DNA of 64,000 nucleotides from Ananas comosus (lineage: Eukaryota > Streptophyta > Magnoliopsida > Poales > Bromeliaceae). Under the pieces are notes generated by a model. That model saw only the letters and a program-made list of their open reading frames with translations. It had not been told where the DNA came from and ran no database searches. The first letter of the stretch is position 1, and the number at the start of each line of letters is the position of its first letter. Made by a program: the position numbers and the translations under genes. The stretch lies in the NCBI RefSeq assembly GCF_001540865.1, contig NC_033631.1:6146392-6210391 (forward strand), in the 5' to 3' direction. Of this stretch, positions 58,508 to 64,000 are shown piece after piece.

Positions 58508-58826
58508 CTAAGGTTTCATCTACCTTAATCAAGCTATCCACCCGACTCGGCCTCGAGTCAATCATCCACGGAGTACCGCGTCAAGTCAGGCTCGAGGTGA
58601 AGGACGTCTCACAAGCACCTCAGCCTTAAGTCCACACGACTATNCTCTAAGGTTTCCTCTACCTTAGATTCATTTCACTTAACATTTGCTCCTAAGGTTT
58701 CATCTACCTTAGCCAAGCTATCCACCCGACTCAGTCTTGAGTTAATCATCCGTGGAATACCACGTACAGCGAGGCTCGAGGCGAAGGACGTCTCACATGC
58801 ACCTCAGCCTTACATCCACCCGACTA
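58508..58826. repeat. Two diverged direct repeats, period 184 bp
   Basis: ctaaggtttcatctacctta begins at 58508 and again at 58692, and each copy continues similarly for about 135 bp to cacccgactat. A single N at 58644 sits at the end of the first copy, so the copy number may be wrong. Confidence 0.8.
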
Positions 58827-58837
58827 TAGGTCTACCA

Positions 58838-59095
58838 CAGGGTGAGGAGAACCGTCGAACCCCGAGACCATAAGTCATTCGAACTCAACGGGCGAGGAGA
58901 ACCGTCGAACCCATTCGAGCTCACATCGGGCGAGGAGAACCATCAAACCCGTTGAATCACTACCGGGCGAGGAGAACCGTCAAGCCCGTAGTTCTGATTC
59001 ACTTGCTTCATGGGACACCGCGTGAGGAGAACCGTCGAGCCCGTTGAATCACTACCGGGCGAGGAGAACCGTCAAGCCTGTAATTCTGATTCTAT
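58838..59095. repeat. Degenerate GGGCGAGGAGAACCGTC array
   Basis: About six copies of (c)gggcgaggagaaccgtc(a/g)a(a/g)ccc occur with variable spacing; two of the intervals contain gttgaatcactac. It lies inside an LTR. Confidence 0.8.
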
Positions 59096-59652
59096 TTTTG
59101 CCAATCCACTTGTCACAACCGCCGTACTTGCATCACCATTTCTAGGGATTCCGGAATCCACTTTCAAATCTTAAGGGTCTAACACTTACCCTATGTTGTC
59201 GACCTTTCTAGGTTTAAACCATTCATTTCCTAGTGGTCCCTCTACCACTATAATCCATAACTTAGTTTAAATACACTAAGTGTTACTATACTTCATAACC
59301 TAGGTTCCATCACGCTAGGTTCTATATCATTTCACCTAGATCTCGACTCTAGGTTTACTTATTCGACCTGTGTTCAAGAGCACTAGGTTCATATCCAACC
59401 TATGTTTAATAACACTAGGTCATGCCACTCGATCTATGTGTCATCCTAGTTATCCATACCTAGAATTATAGTTTACACGTTTTCATTTATTTTGTCACCG
59501 TCGAGATTTCTAATCAACTAGAGTTATCGACTCGTACTCAATTCATATGCATCTAGCATGTTCATAATATGTCAACATTCATATATCATCTAACATGATC
59601 ATCAATATATTCATATGCATATTCCAATGGTAGGTAACTTTAGCTCATATAA

Positions 59653-59812
59653 ACCGACCGTCCCTAGAGCAAGTGGCAAAGGGCTTGGTGGTTGGTACCC
59701 GAGACCCAAGTTCGAATCCTAGTTGATTCACATTTCCAGCTAAGTTTATTTCTAAATGAAATAAACGAAGCGGGTAGCGTGCTACCTATCTCTCAAAAAA
59801 AAAAAAAAAAAA
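59653..59812 (+). mobile_element. tRNA-derived SINE, copy 2
   Basis: It is about 160 bp with an A-box-like tagagcaagtgg near 59667, a B-box agttcgaatcc at 59709-59719, an end ctatctct and an A-tail of about 20. A 16-17-bp perfect target duplication ACTTTAGCTCATATAA flanks it (59637-59652 and 59814-59829). The long tail and perfect duplication suggest a more recent insertion than copy 1. Confidence 0.95.
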
Positions 59813-60495
59813 AACTTTAGCTCATATAACATGATTCATGCATTCACATTTTCAATCATAACCTACCGCTATACATTTATGCATCAATAAATATCATACA
59901 TTACTTTGACATGGAAGCAACCTAATCGCTTCGGTGAAGCACAACCCACCTTTACTTGATATCGGAATACAAGAAATCCACTTCCCGTACTCAATAAATG
60001 ATGGCAATCCTTGCTCGCGACAAATGAAGCTAAAATGAGGTTTTCCTCATTAGCTTGCCGGGAGTTCGTCAGAGCATTGATCCAAGCTTTCCAACGCCCC
60101 AGTTTTACCCTCAATTAGGTTTCCACGCGATTAATTTCAAGCTGGGGCCTCAATCCTACAAGTTAACATTTTTGAATTAGAATTCCATACAATCTGCCAC
60201 TATACAGATTTTATAAGGGTTTATAGGGTAATATGAACTCTTATAATTCAAAAACTTCAACCAATTAATTTAGGAATACCAGAAATGAATTCCTGTTATT
60301 CTCATTTCTATAGCTTCACATCAACCCAAGAGTTTACACACTACATTCAACATATAGCTTTTCTATAGGTTCTTATGGCAATTCCCGTTTTAGAAATCCA
60401 TAATCCCATTGTCTACTCCCTCTTTAAGTTAAACACCATGAACTATAATTAGGAATTATGTCTCTTCCATCTCAGGTTTCATTCCCAATAACCAA

Positions 60496-60536
60496 TTCAC
60501 ACACGCGCGCGCGCGCGCACAGATATAGATATATAT

Positions 60537-60606
<70 letters not shown>

Positions 60607-60629
60607 NNNNNNNNTATATATATATATAT
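60496..60629. repeat. CA/CG and TA microsatellites with small gap
   Basis: (CA)(CG)n at 60499-60520 is followed by TA dinucleotides to 60629, with 8 Ns at 60607-60614. The length is unreliable. Confidence 0.95.
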
Positions 60630-61806
60630 GCTGTCCATGCATAGTTCTCTAGGATTTTCCATGATAGCATATGCTTTAGTACTCAATACACCCAAGCCAA
60701 ATCCATCTCAGGATTAATACCATCCTCCTTAACAAAAGAACAGTGTATAATTACCTTAGGTTTAATGCTTCAACGGCTAATTACTTCCCAGCTTATGAAG
60801 TCCCTCATGCTCCGCATACAGCGTAATCCAACTCCAAGCCTCAATACTTCAAAGACCACAAACTAAATAGTGCTAAGGGATATACTTCAAACCCAGATTA
60901 AGAGCCTAACAAAACCTTCCTTGCAGCCGCACAATGCTATACGACATCCACAACACTCATTTTCCTCAGGTTTCACGCTTCTCCAACTGGGTTCCCTGCT
61001 GCTGAAATTCTTCGCAGCTCAAAACACCCAAAATCTGCCAATTTCCTCACTAAGCTCCAACCTCAGCTTAGAGAGAAAAAGAGCAAGAAAGAGATAAGGA
61101 AAAAGAGAGGAGAGTCGAGCTAATCCCTGCAGGAAAATACCCTGCGTCCCCCCGCTCAGAATCTTCCTCGCAGCTTCACTCTCCAAATCCCTCAAGGATC
61201 TGCCTCATAAACCCTCTCTTATGGTTTAGAGAGAAAAGGAAAGGAGAGGAAAAGAATAAAGCGAAAAGAGAGAGAGAAAGTCCTCCACGTTTCCAATAGG
61301 TGGAGGGGTGCTGGGGTTAAGTGATAAGATCGCCAAATTGCATCTAGACCCCTCAAAAAACCAAAACTGCACTGCAGTCCTGGGCATTTCGGGTGCTGGT
61401 GCTGGTACCACCCTGCTCTGGTATCGGTACCAAGTGCATTTCCTGCACCAACAGCAGCAGCTTGGCAGCAGCTTATTCCGAAGCCGTTTTGCGCATCCAA
61501 TTCATTCTGAAACCTTCAAATTCCCTCCAATTACTATCCCTAAGCTTCCAAATTAATTTGGAAATACCACAAGTCACTTACATTCCCTACTTTAATCAAA
61601 TTGATCAACATAAATCTTGTAGTCCGACAACTCCTTCTCAATTTCATTTCGCGCTCAACTTGCGCCGAAACACTTAATTACCTCCGAAATTCATTCCCAC
61701 GCATCCGAAATCACTCGGGAATGATGCCCAACTAGCTCAAGCTTCAGTTTGATCCTCTAGATCAAAGTTAGCATCGCAACTCAAAGTTTCCACATATTAC
61801 ATGGTT

Positions 61807-62517
61807 GGTGAGTTTTGGGGCTAAACCTACGGGTTGGTCAAGAGGATTGGGTATTGATAATGGCAATTGGTATACATCATAAGCATCATATATATGTGGG
61901 TTTATTATTCTTGTTCAGGCATAGTAACCGCATTTTATTAGAAATGACTATCTATTTATCTGTTCTCTTTTACTTATGCCTGGTTAGACCTAGTGGGAAA
62001 GTCGGTGGGGTCGGCAGCCGAACCCACTAGGAACTTCTTGTAGTTCTCACCCCCACCATCTTACAGATCTGGGCCCGAGCGAGGCGGTTGAGAATCGTGG
62101 CAAGGGCATAGCGCCCTAGGTAGCGGACACTCGTACATTAGTGGTACCCTTGTTTCATCTTTTGGGCTATGATGAAAAGTGTAGTGTAATGGAAATGCAT
62201 AAATGATATCAATGGCACATGTTTTTGAGAAAGGATATGTGATGTACTTGGAAAACAAAATGGATGTAAATTATGATATGCTTGTATTTGGTTAAATATA
62301 ATCAAGATACATGTGTGGATGTAATAGCAGTAGTACTTTTACTTGATTGGTTGTTGCTTGCCCTCATGCAGGCCATGTATATCTGAATTTTTGTTTGCGC
62401 AAATTGTTATACATGTTGATACTTGTGTTGAGTCTTGGGCAGACAGGAGAGGTGTTGTCCATTCGGCATCTATGGACGTACCCGAACCGACCAAATTGGC
62501 AATTGCGGGGCGTGACA
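61807..62517 (+). mobile_element. LTR, 3' part, nested (continues 56440-57853)
   Basis: It resumes after the TGGTT duplication and ends TTGCGGGGCGTGACA at 62517. It carries the double hairpin (61990-62050) and the tail hairpin near 62449-62470. Joined length about 2.13 kb. Confidence 0.82.
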
Positions 62518-63495
62518 GTAGCGGCGGCTGGCTGGCCGGGGCTCGATCGGTGGTGGTCGGAAGGCATGCGGCGCACGAGGGTGAGGGAGGAGAGGCGGCT
62601 GGGGGTCAGATGGAGCTAGGTTTAGGGTTTGCACCATGCAAACCCTAGGTGGCCTTTATACATAGATGTATAATTGCATGTTAGTCCATCGAAACTCAGT
62701 ATTTTTAGCTGAGTCCCTCACAGCGCGAGTAAAATGCGTTGACACACCCCCATATTCGATTTCACGCAAAACCGTATGTAGGGCTTTTCGCAAAATTTCC
62801 GTTTTGCAACTTATGACCCCTCCTCGATCCTCGCGCGATATCAGGAGATCCGTCCATCAGATTTGCGAACGGACTACACCAGTACGTTCAGCACGACCAA
62901 AACATCATACCTACAATTTTCGTTTGCCTGTTTTGGTCTCATATTCATGATGAAACCTATCCTCTCTTCGATTCAGCAAAATCACACATGTATAAGAAAA
63001 TATATATATTCGATAATTGCCTCCAAAACCTCCAATGAGAGAAAATGCAGCCAAAGTCCCTCCCAACTAGTCTTCTCTCGCAGAAAGGTCCCCGCCCGAG
63101 GGTCCACATGCAAAATGGAGCAACGAGAAGTTTTAAAAAGCAAAGACGGTAAAGAACAAAAGTCTACTTTATGATAAAATCCAATTTTCTCGAGAACCGT
63201 TCGTCAAACCCAAAATCTATCAGTGCCATTGGATCCGGGATAGTCGGAGCATTGAAAATGAGCTATTGGATCACCATGAACGAAGTACGATACACGCCAG
63301 AAGCCATCTCTAATCATTGGCCTCTCCGAAAAACCCGGGTTACTATTCACTTTAAGTGAAAAGTATAGAAAACGTAAAATCTGCATTCTAACTCGTTTTC
63401 TCCCGAAACTTGACAAGTCCTTTTGTAATTAAAATACACATAAAAATATCGTCAACAGAGAGTTTAGCTACTCTGCCAAATTCTCAGTCTTTACA
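62518..63495 (-). mobile_element. Large LTR, 5' part (continues 53440-56439)
   Basis: On the minus strand it begins TGTAAAGACTGAG at 63495, directly after a purine tract, and runs into GC-rich sequence like that at 55900-56400. With 53440-56439 it forms a 3' LTR of about 4 kb. No supported gene. Confidence 0.7.
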
Positions 63496-63812
63496 TCATC
63501 CCCCCTTTAAAGAAAGTTTCATTCCAGAAACTCGCTTACACACCCACCGAAAATAGTTTTGGATATCACTTCACTAACGCACCAAGCACAGCGGTAGCGT
63601 GCAGATAAACTCCTAAACTTGAGTACCAACACTCACCTCGGATGCTACAACCTCCTACAAATCCGAACTATAATTAAACAAAGCCAAACCTTAACCATCG
63701 GAACCCTTCGATGGCATTCAACCTTCTTAGGTCCAAGACCTAACCTTCCGTCTAGACCAAAAGGTTGAAGGTTGCCACTACCAGTTGAGCCTGACAATTT
63801 AGTCTGCTCTAA
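63496..63812 (-). other. Polypurine tract and 3' internal end of a gypsy element
   Basis: TTTAAAGGGGGGATGA on the minus strand (63496-63511) precedes the LTR. The pattern gtttc(a/g)t(t/c)c...gaaactc beyond it resembles 8311-8336 of the chromodomain element. No open coding frame is recognisable in the remaining 300 bp. Confidence 0.7.
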
Positions 63813-64000
63813 TGTAATATACCGAAAATTCGAAAAATAAATGTCGAACTTTAGTCAAATTGACCAACGTACGAGATTGGTACACTTCGGAAAGTCCGAA
63901 GGCATTAAAATGAGTAAAAGTGCATTGCGGGAGGTTTTCAAGAGCCAAAGAATCAAAAATCTGCAAACTGCAGTTTTTGGGCTCTCGGGGACCGGTCCCT
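63813..64000 (+). mobile_element. LTR 5' end, runs off the window
   Basis: It starts TGTAATATACCGAAAATTCG and contains a weak head hairpin near 63850-63872 and, at the very edge, a GGGACCGGTCCCT palindrome (63986-63999). Confidence 0.8.

Larger units (their letters stand above)
57854..61801 (-). mobile_element. Solo LTR, 3.95 kb, target duplication TGGTT
   Basis: The plus text runs TGTCACGCCCCGAGC ... CACATATTACA, flanked by TGGTT at 57849-57853 and 61802-61806. It is longer than its relatives because it contains tandem repeats (58508-58826, 58838-59095), a SINE and a TA microsatellite. The double hairpin (58263-58326), GA tract near 61200-61285, GGTACC-type palindromes (61398-61432) and head hairpin (61746-61769) are in the usual order. 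Confidence 0.92.

Noticed and set aside
60529..60629. TA tract as origin or regulatory cruciform
   Set aside because: It is a plain microsatellite with an N run and unreliable length.
63813..64000. Pairing the LTR start at 63813 with the fragment at 1-600 as the two ends of one element
   Set aside because: They are in opposite orientation and different surroundings; only the family is shared.

Overview
This is plant nuclear DNA made almost entirely of nested retrotransposons. The evidence is a set of 2-4 kb LTRs with TGT...ACA ends and 5-bp target duplications, a Ty3/gypsy chromovirus polyprotein with a C-terminal chromodomain, Tat-type gypsy pol with a second RNase H, Ty1/copia elements, two tRNA-derived SINEs, and a short element with CACTA ends. 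A flowering plant is certain in practice; the species cannot be named from sequence alone. I found no convincing free-standing host gene, rRNA gene, tRNA gene or CRISPR array. Runs of N at 14682-14781 and 60607-60614, and single Ns at 17627, 26203 and 58644, show this is scaffolded draft sequence.

Layout. 1-4145: LTRs of Del/Tekay-like gypsy elements on the minus strand with a primer-binding site between them. 4146-7773: a plus-strand gag-type element with a broken gag and a separate long open coiled-coil ORF. 7774-13489: a chromodomain gypsy element on the minus strand (gag, protease, RT, RNase H, integrase, chromodomain), broken by stops and frameshifts, whose 3' LTR is a hybrid of two LTR types. 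13490-14681: three LTR pieces nested in one another. 14782-16534: 5' end of a Tat-type element (gag, primer site, LTR). 17080-22470: a decayed copia element split by a Tat-type solo LTR, which is itself split by another solo LTR.

22480-43888: a large Tat-type gypsy element on the minus strand. From its 5' LTR (43282-43888) leftwards come gag, protease, RT, RNase H, second RNase H, integrase core and, after an insertion, the integrase C-terminus. Beyond that lies an antisense, intron-bearing plant-mobile-domain-like gene. The element is interrupted by solo LTRs at 34734-37145 and 37836-40063 and by a 1-kb-arm inverted repeat of another LTR (26608-31086), one arm of which carries a 2.4-kb solo LTR. 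43889-45919: copia RT remnant and a 1.46-kb CACTA-like element with an LTR inside. 45920-48038: AT-rich, gene-free. 48039-52919: a complete but decayed copia element with both LTRs. 52936-64000: a stack of LTR inside LTR inside LTR, with a SINE in the innermost one.

The coding parts serve only retrotransposition (Gag particle, protease, RT/RNase H, integrase), and nearly every one is disrupted. The most interesting signals are non-coding. The large LTRs, although diverged, share paired inverted repeats at matching positions, with base changes that preserve pairing, and most carry subfamily-specific palindrome clusters 150-400 bp from the LTR 5' end.
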